From Acidobacteriota bacterium (GTDB lineage: Bacteria > Acidobacteriota > Blastocatellia > Pyrinomonadales > Pyrinomonadaceae): 64,000 bases of DNA. Position 1 is the first letter of the stretch. Each line of letters begins with the position of its first letter. Positions 8,823 through 20,289 of the stretch are shown piece by piece. A program made the translations under genes and the position numbers. The notes under the pieces were generated by a model, which was given only the letters and a program-made list of their open reading frames with translations, did no database searches and was not told where the DNA came from. The stretch lies in contig JAIVJI010000083.1 in the NCBI GenBank assembly GCA_020200135.1, positions 1 through 64,000 on the forward strand, read 5' to 3'.

Positions 8823-10918
8823 CTGGGCAGGTCTCCGTCAGGGGTTTTAGCCGCCGGCAGCACGATGCGGAACGTGCTGCCGAGGCCCACGGCCGACTCC
8901 ACGCCGATGCGACCGCCGTGTTCGGTAACAATACCATAACAGACGGCGAGTCCTAACCCGGTGCCGCGCCCGACCTCCTTGGTGGTGAAGAAGGGGTCGA
9001 AAATCCTCTCGCGTATCTCCTCGGGGATGCCCTGCCCGGTGTCGCCCACCTCGACGACGACCGCCTGGGCCTCGTCTTCCGCCTCGCGCAGCGTGCGCAT
9101 CGTGAGCGTGCCGCCTGAAGGCATCGCGTCGATGGCGTTCTCGGCGAGGATGATGACCGCCTGCTGGAGCTGACCCATGTCGCCCGAGACGAGCGGCAGC
9201 CCTTCGGCGAGTTCGACTTCGATCTTAATTGACGCGCCGCGCTTCTGGTGCGCGAGCAGGCGCGCGGCCGACTCGACGACCTCCGACACGTCGACCGGCG
9301 CGGGCTCGACCGCGCGCGCGCGGCTGAAGTCGAGCAGCCCGTTCGTGATCTGCTTGCAGCGGAAGGCCTCGGCGCGGATGAGCTGGAGGTATTCGCGCAA
9401 ATCTCCCACGTCGGCGCCGTCGCCGTAGACGCCCTCTTGCACGCGCGACTCCAGCGCCTCGGCGCAGGCCGCGATGGTGGCGAGCAGGTTGTTGATCTCG
9501 TGGACGACCCCGGCGGCGAGGCGCCCGACCGCCGCAAGCCGCTCGGTGCGCGCGACCGCGCGGTTGGCCTCGACGCGCGCGGTGATGTCCTCGCCGACCG
9601 TGATGACGTGCGAGACCTCCTCGCCGTCGATGCGCATCGGCACCTTGCTGACGAGCCAGTGGTGCGTCGAGCCGTCGCGCCCGCGCGACTCCTGCTCGAT
9701 GTGCTGTATCTCGCCGGTGCGGAAGGCGCGCTCGAACTCGCGCTCCATCGCGTCGCGAGGCTGGCGCTTCAGGACCTCGAAGATGTTGCGCCCCAGGACG
9801 TCGCGGCGCGGGATGCCCTGCCCGCCCAGCTCGCGGTTGCGGTTCCACGCGACGACGCGGTGGTCGCGGTCGACGGCGTAGAGCGAGACGGGCAGGCTGT
9901 CGATGATGGCCTCGGTGAAGCGGCGCTGACTCTCGGCCTCGGCCGTGCGCCGCTCGACCTCGCGCGCGAGGTGGACGGAGGCCGAGCGCGCGGCCTCGTA
10001 GAGCGTCGAGATGCGCGCGGCGAGCGCGGCCTGCTGCGCGGCGGCCTCGACCAGACGCTCCTCGGTCTGGCCGCAGGCGGCGCGGCGGTCGTAGCCGACG
10101 ACGAGCGCGCCGATGGCGCGCCCCTCGAAGCGCAGCGGCGCGGCGAACTCGACGACGTGCGCGTCGTCCTTGAGGAAGAAGTTCTCGCGGTCTTCGGAGC
10201 AGCTGGCGGTGGACGGCGCCGAGGCGAGCCACGCGCGCAGACGCGCCAGATGGACGAGCGAGGCGTCCTCCTCGGCGCTCCCCTCGCGGTCGAAGACGCA
10301 GACCGTCAGCCCCTCTTCGCGCGGCGCGCCCGGGCGCGGCTTCGAGCCGGCGTCGCGGATGAGCACCGCCGCCGAGAGCGAGGCGTCGGCGCCCTCGAAG
10401 GTCGCGCCGGCCACGCGGCGGACGACCTCCGCGGGCGAGAGCGCGTGGAGCAGCCCGCGCCCGAGGTCGGCGATGAAAGAAAGCTCGCGGTTGCTCCCGC
10501 GCAGCAGGCGCTCGCGCTCGGCGGCCTGGAGGTGCGCGCCGACGCGCGAGAGCAGCTCGCGCGTGGTCGCGCCCTTGACGACGAAGTCGTCGGCGCCGGC
10601 GGCGAACGCCTCGACCTTGTACTCCTCGCGGTCGTGCGACGAGACGATGATGACGGGCAGGCGCCGGGTCGCCGCCTGCGCGCGGAGCAGCCGGCAGAGC
10701 GCGAGGCCGCTGACGCCGGGCAGCTCCACGTCGAGGACGATGAGGTCGCAGCCCACGCGGTGCAGCTCCCTCAGCGCCTCGGCCGCGTCGCCGCAGGCGA
10801 GCACCTTGTGACCCTCCGCCTCGAAGGCGCGCGCCAGGCCCCCGCGCACGCGCTCGTCGTCCTCGACCACGAGGATGGTCGCGGACTTCTGCGAAACCTG
10901 GGAAGAGACTGTCATCAT
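8819..10918 (-). CDS. Hybrid sensor histidine kinase (REC-GAF-PAS-HisKA-HATPase)
   Basis: About 699 residues. There is an N-terminal receiver domain (residues 13-130, aspartate 63 in IVLDVELPG) and a GAF-like region at about 165-310. A PAS domain follows at about 330-460 ([16 protein letters not shown]). The histidine box is [16 protein letters not shown], and the ATPase boxes are [23 protein letters not shown] and [12 protein letters not shown]. There is no transmembrane helix, so it is cytosolic. I chose the ATG pair at 10915-10918 because the longer frame upstream runs through heptad element E4 and has no domain. It forms an operon with the NtrC-like regulator, resembling NtrB/NtrC or AtoS/AtoC arrangements. 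Its receiver could form a phosphorelay input. Confidence 0.88.
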   Translation of the reverse strand: MMTVSSQVSQKSATILVVEDDERVRGGLARAFEAEGHKVLACGDAAEALRELHRVGCDLIVLDVELPGVSGLALCRLLRAQAATRRLPVIIVSSHDREEYKVEAFAAGADDFVVKGATTRELLSRVGAHLQAAERERLLRGSNRELSFIADLGRGLLHALSPAEVVRRVAGATFEGADASLSAAVLIRDAGSKPRPGAPREEGLTVCVFDREGSAEEDASLVHLARLRAWLASAPSTASCSEDRENFFLKDDAHVVEFAAPLRFEGRAIGALVVGYDRRAACGQTEERLVEAAAQQAALAARISTLYEAARSASVHLAREVERRTAEAESQRRFTEAIIDSLPVSLYAVDRDHRVVAWNRNRELGGQGIPRRDVLGRNIFEVLKRQPRDAMEREFERAFRTGEIQHIEQESRGRDGSTHHWLVSKVPMRIDGEEVSHVITVGEDITARVEANRAVARTERLAAVGRLAAGVVHEINNLLATIAACAEALESRVQEGVYGDGADVGDLREYLQLIRAEAFRCKQITNGLLDFSRARAVEPAPVDVSEVVESAARLLAHQKRGASIKIEVELAEGLPLVSGDMGQLQQAVIILAENAIDAMPSGGTLTMRTLREAEDEAQAVVVEVGDTGQGIPEEIRERIFDPFFTTKEVGRGTGLGLAVCYGIVTEHGGRIGVESAVGLGSTFRIVLPAAKTPDGDLPS

Positions 10919-11089
10919 CTTGTTTCGACCGGAACGTTGGCGCGGGGTCGGGGGGCTTCTCTTCCCGCGCGGCGCGGAGCTTGAGGCTGCAAAACGGGGC
11001 CGCGGCAACCCGGCCTCGGGGCACGTCCGACTCCGGGGCGCCTGTTTCGATTGAAAACGACCGGGCGGGGGAAAGTCAAGAAGAACGTA

Positions 11090-11151
11090 AGCCGTAAGCC
11101 GTGAGCCGTGACAAGAAGACTCCCTCTTGTCACGGCTCACGGCTTACGGCT
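11090..11151. repeat. Heptad inverted repeat E4 (family B, GTGAGCC type)
   Basis: The arms at 11090-11115 and 11126-11151 are perfect 26-nt reverse complements with a 10-nt loop. They are made of 7-nt words (AGCCGTA, AGCCGTG, AGCCGTG) followed by ACAAG, a core shared with E8 and E11. It lies between the sensor kinase start and the end of the HD-GYP gene, 9 nt from the latter's stop. Confidence 0.9.
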
Positions 11152-11159
11152 TTCGGGCT

Positions 11160-13564
<2,405 letters not shown>

Positions 13565-14153
13565 TCGCGCCTCCGAACCGTGTTCGGTGATGAGCGATGA
13601 GTGATAAGAAAGAAAAGGGGCCTTAGCTTCTTCTTATCACTCATCACTCATCACCTCCTCAAAACTGTCCGTCGCCGGGAGCGAGGGCCGGGAGCAACTC
13701 GGCACTCGCCTCCGGCGACGGGCTTGGGGGCAAAACGGCGGGCTTCGACAGTGGCACTGCCCCGCCGGGCTGGGTGAGAAACGTGGGAGGCGTTCGACTG
13801 TGACCTCGACTCGCTACGCCCCCTCTTTCAAAGCGGGCGCTTCAACGCGCGCCCGAGAACTGGTGCGGCCCTTCGTCCTCCGTGCGGTGAGTCCGCGGGG
13901 CGCGCGTGCCGCGCTCCTGCAAGCCGCGCCCTCTCCTTTAACAACCCGCGTGCCGCCCGCCCCCGCGCCGTTTTCCGCCGTAAAAGCTCGCGCCGCGGGC
14001 CCCGGCCCGCGGCGCGCCGGGGCGGCGGCGGTCAACGTGACCCGGTCAGCCTGAAGCGTGCAGGGCAGATTGAAAGTCTTTTCCGTTTGACAACGCGGGA
14101 CGCGCGCGCGCACTCTCTTCGCCAATCTTTCAGGAGGGCGCGGCGGTAAAGTT
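13565..14153. other. 589-nt intergenic region with structured segment
   Basis: This gap lies between divergent genes. It holds heptad element E5 (13586-13655) and then two adjacent perfect stems: CCGTCGCCGG/CCGGCGACGG (13669-13678 with 13712-13721) and CGGCGGG/CCCGCCG (13736-13742 with 13761-13767). The second stem's loop contains CAGTGGCACTG. TTGACA at 14087-14092 has no matching -10 box. AGGAGG at 14132-14137 precedes the MFS gene. I see no coding region; an open frame at 13800-14054 lacks any protein-like character. Confidence 0.5.
13586..13655. repeat. Heptad inverted repeat E5 (family C, GTGATGA type)
   Basis: The arms at 13586-13610 and 13631-13655 are 25 nt with one mismatch, made of GTGATGA, GCGATGA, GTGATAA words. 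The loop AAGAAAAGGGGCCTTAGC resembles the loop of E10, so the two are one family. It lies about 20 nt upstream of the HD-GYP start. Confidence 0.85.
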
Positions 14154-15497
14154 TTGGGGGAGACGGCGAGCGACGAGCGGGAGCGGGGCGCGGAGGTGAC
14201 GGCGGAGTCGCGCGGCTACTTCGCGCTGCTGCGCGAGAACCGCGACTTCCGGCAGCTCTGGCTCGGGCAGGTCGTCAGCCAGCTCGGCGACTGGTTCAAC
14301 ACCATCGCGCTCTTCACGCTCGTGCTGCGGCTGACGGGCTCCGGTCGCGCCGTCGGGCTGGTGCTGGTCGCGCGGTTCCTGCCGAGCGTCGTGTTGGGCC
14401 CGCTCTCGGGCGTCCTCGCCGACCGCTTCAACCGCCGCCACATCATGATCGCGAGCGACGTGGCGCGCGCGCTCGTCGTCCTCGGCTTCCTCTTCATCCG
14501 CAGCCCCGAGCAGGTCTGGCTCGTCTACCTGCTGACCGTCCTCCAGCTCGGCTTCTCGGCCTTCTTCGAGCCCGCGCGCTCGGCCGCGCTCCCCTCGGTC
14601 GTCGCGCCGCGCGACCTCGTCACGGCCAACGCCATCTCGGCGGTCACCTGGTCGGCGATGCTCACGCTCGGCGCGGCCGTCGGCGGCCCCGTCACCGACT
14701 GGTTCGGCACCGACGCCGCCTTCGTCATCGACTCTCTGACCTACCTGCTCTCGGCCGCGCTCGTCTGGAGCGTGAGGCTGCCGCGCCGCGAGCCGCGCCC
14801 GAAGACCAGGCTCACGCTGGCGAAGGCGCTCGGCGTCACCGACACGCTCGAGGGACTGCGCTACGTGCGTCGGCGGCCGCGCGTGATGGCGCTGCTGCTG
14901 GTCAAGTCGGCGTGGGGTCTGGGCGGCGGGATTCTCACCCTGCTGCCGGTCTTCGGCGAGAAGATATTTCGTCTCTCTCTGGGCGCCGGTGTGGGCGGCG
15001 CGGCGCTCGGGATGAGCGTGCTCTACGCGGCGCGCGGCGTCGGGACGGCGATCGGGCCGGTGCTGATGCGGCGCTTCTACGGCGAGACGCGCGAGCAGAT
15101 GCAGCGCACCATCGGCGTCTCGTTCGTCTTCGCGGGCGCCTTCTACGTCCTGTTCGGCGTCGCCGAGAGCTTCCCGCTCGCGCTGCTGTGGCTCGCCGTC
15201 GCGCACATGGGCGGGAGCGTCCTGTGGGTCTTCTCGACCGTGCTCTTGCAGACGGCCGTGGAGGACGACTTCCGCGGGCGGGTCTTCGCGGCCGAGCTGA
15301 TGCTGATGACGCTGGCGATGGCCGCCTCGAACTACGCCACGGGCGAGGCGCTCGACCGCTTCCAAATCTCGCCGCGCGCGGTGACGGTCGCCATCGGCCT
15401 CTTCTTCGTGCTGCCGGGCGTGCTCTGGCTCCTCACACGCCGCCGTTGGGACAGGGAGAGGAATGATGGAGACTTAAGGATGAAGCCGGAAGGTTGA
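14154..15497 (+). CDS. MFS transporter, enterobactin-exporter-like (MFS_3)
   Basis: A 447-residue inner-membrane protein with about 12 hydrophobic helices. The N-terminal FRQLWLGQVVSQLGDWFN and the loop LADRFNRRHIMI correspond to the MFS helix 1 and helix 2-3 signature of the EntS/MFS_3 group, which mostly exports drugs or siderophores; the substrate is unknown. The TTG start at 14154 is the longest option and lies 16 nt after AGGAGG. A GTG about 36 nt further in (GAGGTGACG) is an alternative. The last residues (KPEG) and the TGA stop are encoded by heptad words of element E6, so the C-terminal tail is probably altered by that element. Confidence 0.85.
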   Translation: MGETASDERERGAEVTAESRGYFALLRENRDFRQLWLGQVVSQLGDWFNTIALFTLVLRLTGSGRAVGLVLVARFLPSVVLGPLSGVLADRFNRRHIMIASDVARALVVLGFLFIRSPEQVWLVYLLTVLQLGFSAFFEPARSAALPSVVAPRDLVTANAISAVTWSAMLTLGAAVGGPVTDWFGTDAAFVIDSLTYLLSAALVWSVRLPRREPRPKTRLTLAKALGVTDTLEGLRYVRRRPRVMALLLVKSAWGLGGGILTLLPVFGEKIFRLSLGAGVGGAALGMSVLYAARGVGTAIGPVLMRRFYGETREQMQRTIGVSFVFAGAFYVLFGVAESFPLALLWLAVAHMGGSVLWVFSTVLLQTAVEDDFRGRVFAAELMLMTLAMAASNYATGEALDRFQISPRAVTVAIGLFFVLPGVLWLLTRRRWDRERNDGDLRMKPEG

Positions 15498-15541
15498 AGG
15501 CGGAAGGTTGAAATGACCGCCGTCTCGACTTCATCCTTCCG
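15477..15541. repeat. Heptad element E6 (family D, GAAGGTT type)
   Basis: Words GAAGCCG, GAAGGTT, GAAGGCG, GAAGGTT run in 7-nt phase from 15482 to 15509. The segment at 15529-15541 (CTTCATCCTTCCG) is partly complementary to AGGATGAAGCCGGAAGG at 15477-15493. The array encodes the end of the MFS protein and its stop. The inverted pairing is weaker than in other elements. Confidence 0.65.
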
Positions 15542-15719
15542 CCTCCCTCCCCCGCGGACGCGCGCTCACACGGCTGTTGCATAATTTCGCCGGCGGAAGT
15601 ATGCTTCGCGCCGCACGCACTCGTTCCACTCGACCCCCGGCCTTCGGCCACCTCGCGCACCTTCAGTCCCTCGCCCCGAACCGCCCGCCGCACCCTGCGG
15701 CCCGCCACGGAGGTTTATT

Positions 15720-16408
15720 ATGAGATACAAGATGTGGGTCCCGCCGCTGCCGGGACTTCTCCTCGCGGTAGCCCTGGGCTGCGCCGCCGCGACAGCGGGC
15801 CGCCAAGCGGGCGCCCAGAACCAGAATACGAACGGCGACATCACCGGCGGCGTCGGCACGATAGTCCCCGGCGCGAACGGTGGCGAGAAGCGCAGGGCTC
15901 CCGCGCGGCGCGCCCCCCGGGCGCCGGCCGGCCGCAGGACTTCATCACACAGAGCGTCGCGCCGAACCAGTGCCACACGGGCGCCGAGTGCATCCGGTTC
16001 AGTTACAAGGCGGGGGCGGGCTGGGGCGCGGTCATGTGGTGGCCGCGAGCGTGCGGCGCCTCGGGGACGGACGACGCGTGGGCCAAGCTCAAGCGGGGCG
16101 GGTGCGGGATAGACGTGCGCGAGGCCGGCGGCCTGCGCTCCGTCGCCAGGCTCACCTTCATGGCGAAGGGCGAGAGCGGCCGGGAGGTCCTGGAGTTTAA
16201 AGTCGGCGCGGACGACGTTGAGCCGTCCCCCGCGCGCCCGCTCGTCAGCGTCACACTCACGAGGGATTGGAGGAAGTACGAGGTTGACCTGAAGGGCGCC
16301 GACCTGAAGAGGGCGTCGGCGCTGTTCGTCTGGGCCGCCACCGACGCCGCCAACCCCCCGGGTGCCATCTTCTACCTGGACGATATACAATTCGAGGGCG
16401 TTAAATAA
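15720..16408 (+). pseudogene. Secreted carbohydrate-binding-like protein, frameshifted
   Basis: The start ATG at 15720 has ACGGAGG 6 nt upstream and opens with a signal peptide (about residues 1-32). After about 60 residues the frame is lost within GCGCGCCCCCCGGGCGC near 15918-15930. A second frame then carries the rest: DFITQSVAPNQCHTGAECIRFSY, LKRGGCGIDVREAGG, LTFMAKGE and the end GAIFYLDDIQFEG. This galactose-binding-like beta-sandwich, with its YLDD-Q end, is common in secreted glycan-binding modules. One inserted or lost C in the six-C run would explain the break, so a sequencing error is quite possible. The specific ligand is unknown. Confidence 0.65.
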
Positions 16409-16494
16409 CCATGCCGCCGGGCGCTCGGGAGTGAGACTGCGCGCCCGCCGCCGCCGGACGCCTAAACATTCCAAACCGAACGGAGAACTTTTTG

Positions 16495-18523
16495 ATGAGA
16501 CGGAGGAGTCTGTCCCTTTTCACGCTCACGCTCTTCTTCCTCTGGCTGCTCGCGCCGCGCGCCGAGGTCTTCGCGCGACGGCAGCCCGCGCCGCCGAAGG
16601 ATCGCCTGACGGTTGACCTCTTCCTCGACTGGGAGATGGTCGCCGCGCCGAGGGTCTCGCCCGACGGGAAGCAGATCGTCTACACGCGGCGCTGGGCCGA
16701 CAAGGTCAACGACAAGTACGAGGACGAGGTCTGGATCATGGACTTCGACGGCGGGCGCAACCGCTTCCTCGTCAAAGGCTCGCAGGCCGCGTGGTCGCCC
16801 GACTCCGGGCGCATCGCCTACGTCGCGCAGGGGCAGCCCGCCGGCGCGCAGGTCTTCGTCCGCTGGATAGACGCGCCGGGCGAGACGCAGCTCACGCGGC
16901 TGGAGCGCGCGCCCTCGAACCTCGCGTGGTCGCCCGACGGCCGGCACCTCGCCTTCAACATGCTCGTCCCCGGCAACCCCGGCCTCTCCGTCAAGATGCC
17001 CGCGCGGCCGGCGGGCGCGAAGTGGATAGACGCGCCGCGCGTCGTAGACCGCCTCAACTACCGCAGCGACGGCTCGGGCTGGCGCCCCGAGGGCTACACG
17101 CACGTCTTCGTCATCTCGGACGGGGGCGGCGTCGCGCGGCAGTTGACCGACGGCGACTACCAGCATGGCGCGCCCGAGTGGGGGTCGGACTCGCGCTCCA
17201 TCCTCTTCAGCGCCGTGCGCAAGTCCGACGCCGAATACCTGCGCGGCGACTCGGAGATTTACGCCGTTGCTCTGGCGGGCGGCGCCATACGCCAGCTGAC
17301 CGACCGCAAGGGGCCGGACAACAACCCGCGCGTCTCGCCCGACGGCAAGCTCGTCGCCTACACCGGCTCGGACCAGAACGACAACACCTGCAACGTCTCG
17401 CGCCTGTACGTGATGAACTCGGACGGGGCGAGCCGGCGTCCGCTCACCCCGACCTTCGACCGCTCGCCGTCGAACGTCTTCTGGGACGAGGACAACAGCG
17501 GCCTCTACTTCACAGCGGAAGACCGCGGCTCGCAGAACCTGTGGTTCGTCCCCGTGGCGGGGGGCACGCCCCGCCAGATCACCGACGGGCGACAGGTGCT
17601 TAACATACGTCAAGGGCGGCGCGCAGTTGACCGACGTCAACCGCGACCTGCTCGAAGGCCGGAAGCTCGGCGAGGTGGAGGAGATTTGGTACGACTCGGT
17701 CGGGATGGGGGGCCAGCAGGCCTGCACGGCCGCCGACTCTTCACCGGCCGAGCCGAAGGTCGCGGACTGCGCGAAGACGCGCGTGCAGGGGTGGGTAGTC
17801 AAGCCGCCCGACTTCGACCCGTCGAAGAAGTACCCGCTGCTGCTCTACATCCACGGCGGGCCGCACGCGATGTAAAACGTCGGCTTCAACTTCGAGTTCC
17901 AGAACCACGCGGCCGAGGGCTACGTCGTGCTCTACACCAACCCGCGCGGCTCGACGGGGTACGGGCAGGCTTTCGGCAACGCCATCAACAACGCCTACCC
18001 CGGGCAGGACTACGACGACCTGATGCGCGGCGTGGACGAGGTCGTGCGGCGCGGCTACATCGACGAGCGCAACCTCTTCGTCACGGGCGGGTCGGGCGGG
18101 GGCGTGCTGACGACGTGGATCGTCGGCCACACCGACCGCTTCGCGGCGGCCGTGGCGATGAAGCCGGTGGTCAACTGGTACTCGTTCGTCGGCACGACCG
18201 ACGGCGCGGACTGGTACCACAACTTCAAGCGGCTGCCGTGGGAGGACGCCGCGGAGCACACGCGCCGCTCGCCCCTGACCTACGTCGGCAACGTCAAGAC
18301 GCCGACGATGCTCCTCACGGGCGACCTCGACCTGCGCACGCCGCTCGAGCAGACCGAGCAGTACTACCGCGCGCTCAAGATGCGACGGGTGCCGACCGCG
18401 ATGGTGCGCCTCAACGACGAGTACCACGGCTTCAACGCCGAGTTCAGCTTGCGCCACCCCTCCAACCGCGTCGCCCAAATCCTCTTCCTCCGCGCCTGGT
18501 TCGACAAGCACCGGAGGAAGTAG
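16495..18523 (+). pseudogene. S9-family prolyl oligopeptidase-type peptidase, with frameshift and internal stop
   Basis: A signal peptide is followed by a WD40-like beta-propeller (VSPDGKQIVYTRRW, WSPDGRHLAFN, VSPDGKLVAYTG) and a C-terminal alpha/beta hydrolase domain with nucleophile motif GGSGGG, aspartate in TGDLDLRTP and histidine in DEYHGF. Two defects are visible. Near 17600 the propeller frame ends after QITDGRQVLN and resumes in another frame at VKGGAQLTDVNRD, with about 35-40 residues of the usual family length absent. At 17873-17875 a TAA stands where homologues have Tyr (GGPHAM-stop-NVGFNFEF). The gene would yield no active full-length enzyme as written. ATG 16495 is preferred over TTG 16492. 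Confidence 0.85.
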
Positions 18524-18577
18524 GCCGGGAGACGGTATTTTGCTTCGGCGGCCGGAAAGTGTTATTGCTTCCGCGCG

Positions 18578-19138
18578 ATGAAAATCAAGGTCGGGGTCAT
18601 GGGTTCCGCCGACGACACGCTGCCGAGGGGCGGCATCGTCGGACACCTGCGCGCGAAGGCGGACGCGCTGGGGCGCGAGCTGGCCGCGCGCGGGGTGGCG
18701 GTGTTGACGGGCGCGACGACGGGCCTGCCTTTTCTGGTGGGGAGCGTCGCGCACCGCGCCGGGGCCTACCACGTCGGGATTTCACCGGCGGAGAGCGGCG
18801 CGGAGCACTCCCTGACCTACAAGCTGCCGCGGGGCAATTTCGACCTCCTGATCTACACGGGCTTCGGCCTCAAGGGGCGTAACGTCGTGCTCGTGCGTTC
18901 GTGCGACGTGGTGCTCATCGTCGGCGGCTCGATGGGCGCGCTCAACGAGTTCACCATCGCGCACGACGAGGGGCGCGTCGTCGGGTGTCTGACGGGCACG
19001 GGCGGCGCGGCGGACGAGGTCGGGAGGTTGATGAAGGCGCTGCCGAAAAAGACCCGGGCGCGCGTCTACTTCGACGACGACCCGTCGCGGCTGCTCGACA
19101 GTTGCCTCGGGGCGCTGAAGCGTCCGCGCGGCGTTTAA
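18578..19138 (+). CDS. SLOG-domain (LOG/TIGR00725-like) nucleotide-binding protein
   Basis: A 186-residue Rossmann-like protein. Motifs are KVGVMGSADD at the N-terminus, VLTGATTGLP in the middle, and VVLIVGGSMGALNEF near residues 108-122, the glycine-rich phosphate-binding loop of the SLOG superfamily. Members bind nucleotides or nucleotide-derived signals, and some release free cytokinins from the monophosphates. This shorter type has no assigned reaction. Its TAA stop overlaps the ATG of the next gene (TAATG), so the two are probably co-translated. Confidence 0.75.
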   Translation: MKIKVGVMGSADDTLPRGGIVGHLRAKADALGRELAARGVAVLTGATTGLPFLVGSVAHRAGAYHVGISPAESGAEHSLTYKLPRGNFDLLIYTGFGLKGRNVVLVRSCDVVLIVGGSMGALNEFTIAHDEGRVVGCLTGTGGAADEVGRLMKALPKKTRARVYFDDDPSRLLDSCLGALKRPRGV

Positions 19139-19800
19139 TGACTGTGGTGGCGAGAGGCTACGGGCTGACCAACGTCGTCGAGGCGCTGCGCGCGGGGGCC
19201 GAGGTGGCGGCGGGCGACTTCGAGAACGCGGCGTGGGCGCGCGCGCGGGCGGCGCACATCGCGCGCTACTGGTCGGGCGAGGACGCGCCGGCGGGGCGGC
19301 ACGCGGAGGCACGCGTGGTGTGGGACGCGGGCGGCTTCGCCGTGCGCTTCGACTGCCGGCAGGCCGAGCCGCTCGTCGTCTCGGCGTCGCCGAGGCTCGA
19401 CCGCAAGACGATGCGGCTCTGGGACCGGGACGTGTGCGAAATCTTCATCACGCCCGAGGCGGGTCCCATCAAACGCTACTTCGAGTTCGAGGTCGCGCCC
19501 ACGGGCGAGTGGATAGACCTCGCGCTCACGGTCACGCCGGAGGGTCGCGAGACCGACTGGGACTTTCGCTCGGGGATGACGGCGGCGGCGCGCGTCCGCG
19601 AGGGCTCAGTCACGATGGCGCTGCGCGTCCCCTGGAAGGCGCTCCCGGCGCGGCCGCGCCCCGGCGAGCGCTGGCGCTGCAACCTCTTCCGCTGCGTGGG
19701 GCGCGACCCCGAACGCGGCTACCTCGCCTGGCAGCCCACGCACACGCCCGAGCCCGCCTTCCACGTCCCGGAAAAATTCGGCTGGATAGTTTTTAAGTAG
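19138..19800 (+). CDS. Carbohydrate-binding family 9-like protein
   Basis: A 220-residue protein starting at the ATG that overlaps the SLOG stop. It matches the CBM9-like pattern found in many uncharacterised bacterial proteins: an early DFENAAWARAR segment, RVVWDAGGFAVRFDC, LWDRDVCEIFITPE near the middle, FEFEVAPTGEWIDL, then a C-terminal YLAWQPTHTPEPAFHVPEKFG. No signal peptide is visible, so the protein may be cytosolic and its ligand is unknown. The TAG stop at 19798-19800 belongs to the left arm of element E7. Confidence 0.8.
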   Translation: MTVVARGYGLTNVVEALRAGAEVAAGDFENAAWARARAAHIARYWSGEDAPAGRHAEARVVWDAGGFAVRFDCRQAEPLVVSASPRLDRKTMRLWDRDVCEIFITPEAGPIKRYFEFEVAPTGEWIDLALTVTPEGRETDWDFRSGMTAAARVREGSVTMALRVPWKALPARPRPGERWRCNLFRCVGRDPERGYLAWQPTHTPEPAFHVPEKFGWIVFK

Positions 19801-19946
19801 GCGGCGGGCAGGTGGCAGCAGGCAGTTAGAGCAAAGCGGAGCGGTAAAGAATCGGAGGCGGCGAGGTTGACGACTCGCCGCCGCCGATTCTTTCAGGTCG
19901 CCTTCCCGGTCCTAACCGCCTGCTGGCATCTGCCCGCCGCCTACTT
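19795..19946. repeat. Heptad inverted repeat E7 (family A) with nested hairpin
   Basis: The outer arms at 19795-19828 and 19913-19946 are 34 nt with three mismatches, in words GTAGGCG, GCGGGCA and similar. A nested hairpin pairs 19846-19865 with 19874-19893 (20 nt, one mismatch) and ends in TTT, like a terminator. The outer left arm gives the stop of the CBM9-like gene. The outer right arm contains the stop that would end the small minus-strand gene at 20059. Confidence 0.88.
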
Positions 19947-20059
19947 ATTTAAACTCTTGAGATATTCGGCGAGGAGGGCGCGGTCGCCGTCCTCGTTGAG
20001 GCCCGGTTCCCGACCATCTCGCGCAGGCGGCTCGCGATTGTGCGCAGAAGCTCCGACAT
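19941..20059 (-). pseudogene. Very small protein, probably frameshifted
   Basis: An ATG at 20059 with GAGG upstream begins MSELLRTIASRLREMVGN. In the given frame it continues RASTRTATAP and stops at 19949. One extra base near GAACCGGGCC (about 20010) would instead give GLNEDGDRALLAEYLKSLNK, a much more protein-like end of about 39 residues, stopping in the arm of E7. I do not recognise the family. It starts 9 nt after the previous small gene's stop, suggesting coupling. Confidence 0.4.
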
Positions 20060-20067
20060 TGTTGTCC

Positions 20068-20253
20068 TCACCTGTCGGGCACGACGGCCTCCAACTCCTT
20101 CGTCTCGCCCGCGCGCAGGCTGACGAGCGGCGCGGCGGCGGCGTTCGCCCCCCCGGCCTCGGCCGGCGCGAGCAGCGCGCACGCGAGCGCGAAGAGCGCC
20201 GCCGTCGGCAGCAGCCAGCGTGCGAGCTTGAGTGCGCGGTTGGTCGTCATCAC
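20068..20253 (-). CDS. Small exported protein
   Basis: A 61-residue protein with a clear signal peptide (RWLLPTAALFALACALLAPAEAGG) and a short mature part ending LVSLRAGETKELEAVVPDR. It has no known domain. It precedes another tiny gene by 8 nt, so the two may be one unit or the remains of a longer gene. Confidence 0.45.
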   Translation of the reverse strand: MMTTNRALKLARWLLPTAALFALACALLAPAEAGGANAAAAPLVSLRAGETKELEAVVPDR

Positions 20254-20289
20254 TCTCGGGGGCGCGTGGGGCCTGTCTCGGCCGCCGGC

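Noticed and set aside
9248-10984. 578-codon plus-strand open frame opposite the sensor kinase
   Set aside because: Shadow of the kinase; no domain, and composition dominated by Asp, Arg, Glu and Leu.
13660-13800. Cobalamin riboswitch upstream of the HD-GYP gene
   Set aside because: The minus strand shows GCCACTGT and AAGCCC pieces, but the B12 box and the GGTG(A)AA element are missing.
13800-14054. Possible small gene in the 13.6-14.1 kb gap
   Set aside because: No ribosome site, Ala/Arg-rich composition and an equally long frame on the opposite strand.
15918-15930. Programmed ribosomal frameshift in the secreted protein
   Set aside because: The site is a plain six-C run with no conserved slippery heptamer or clear pseudoknot; an indel is simpler.
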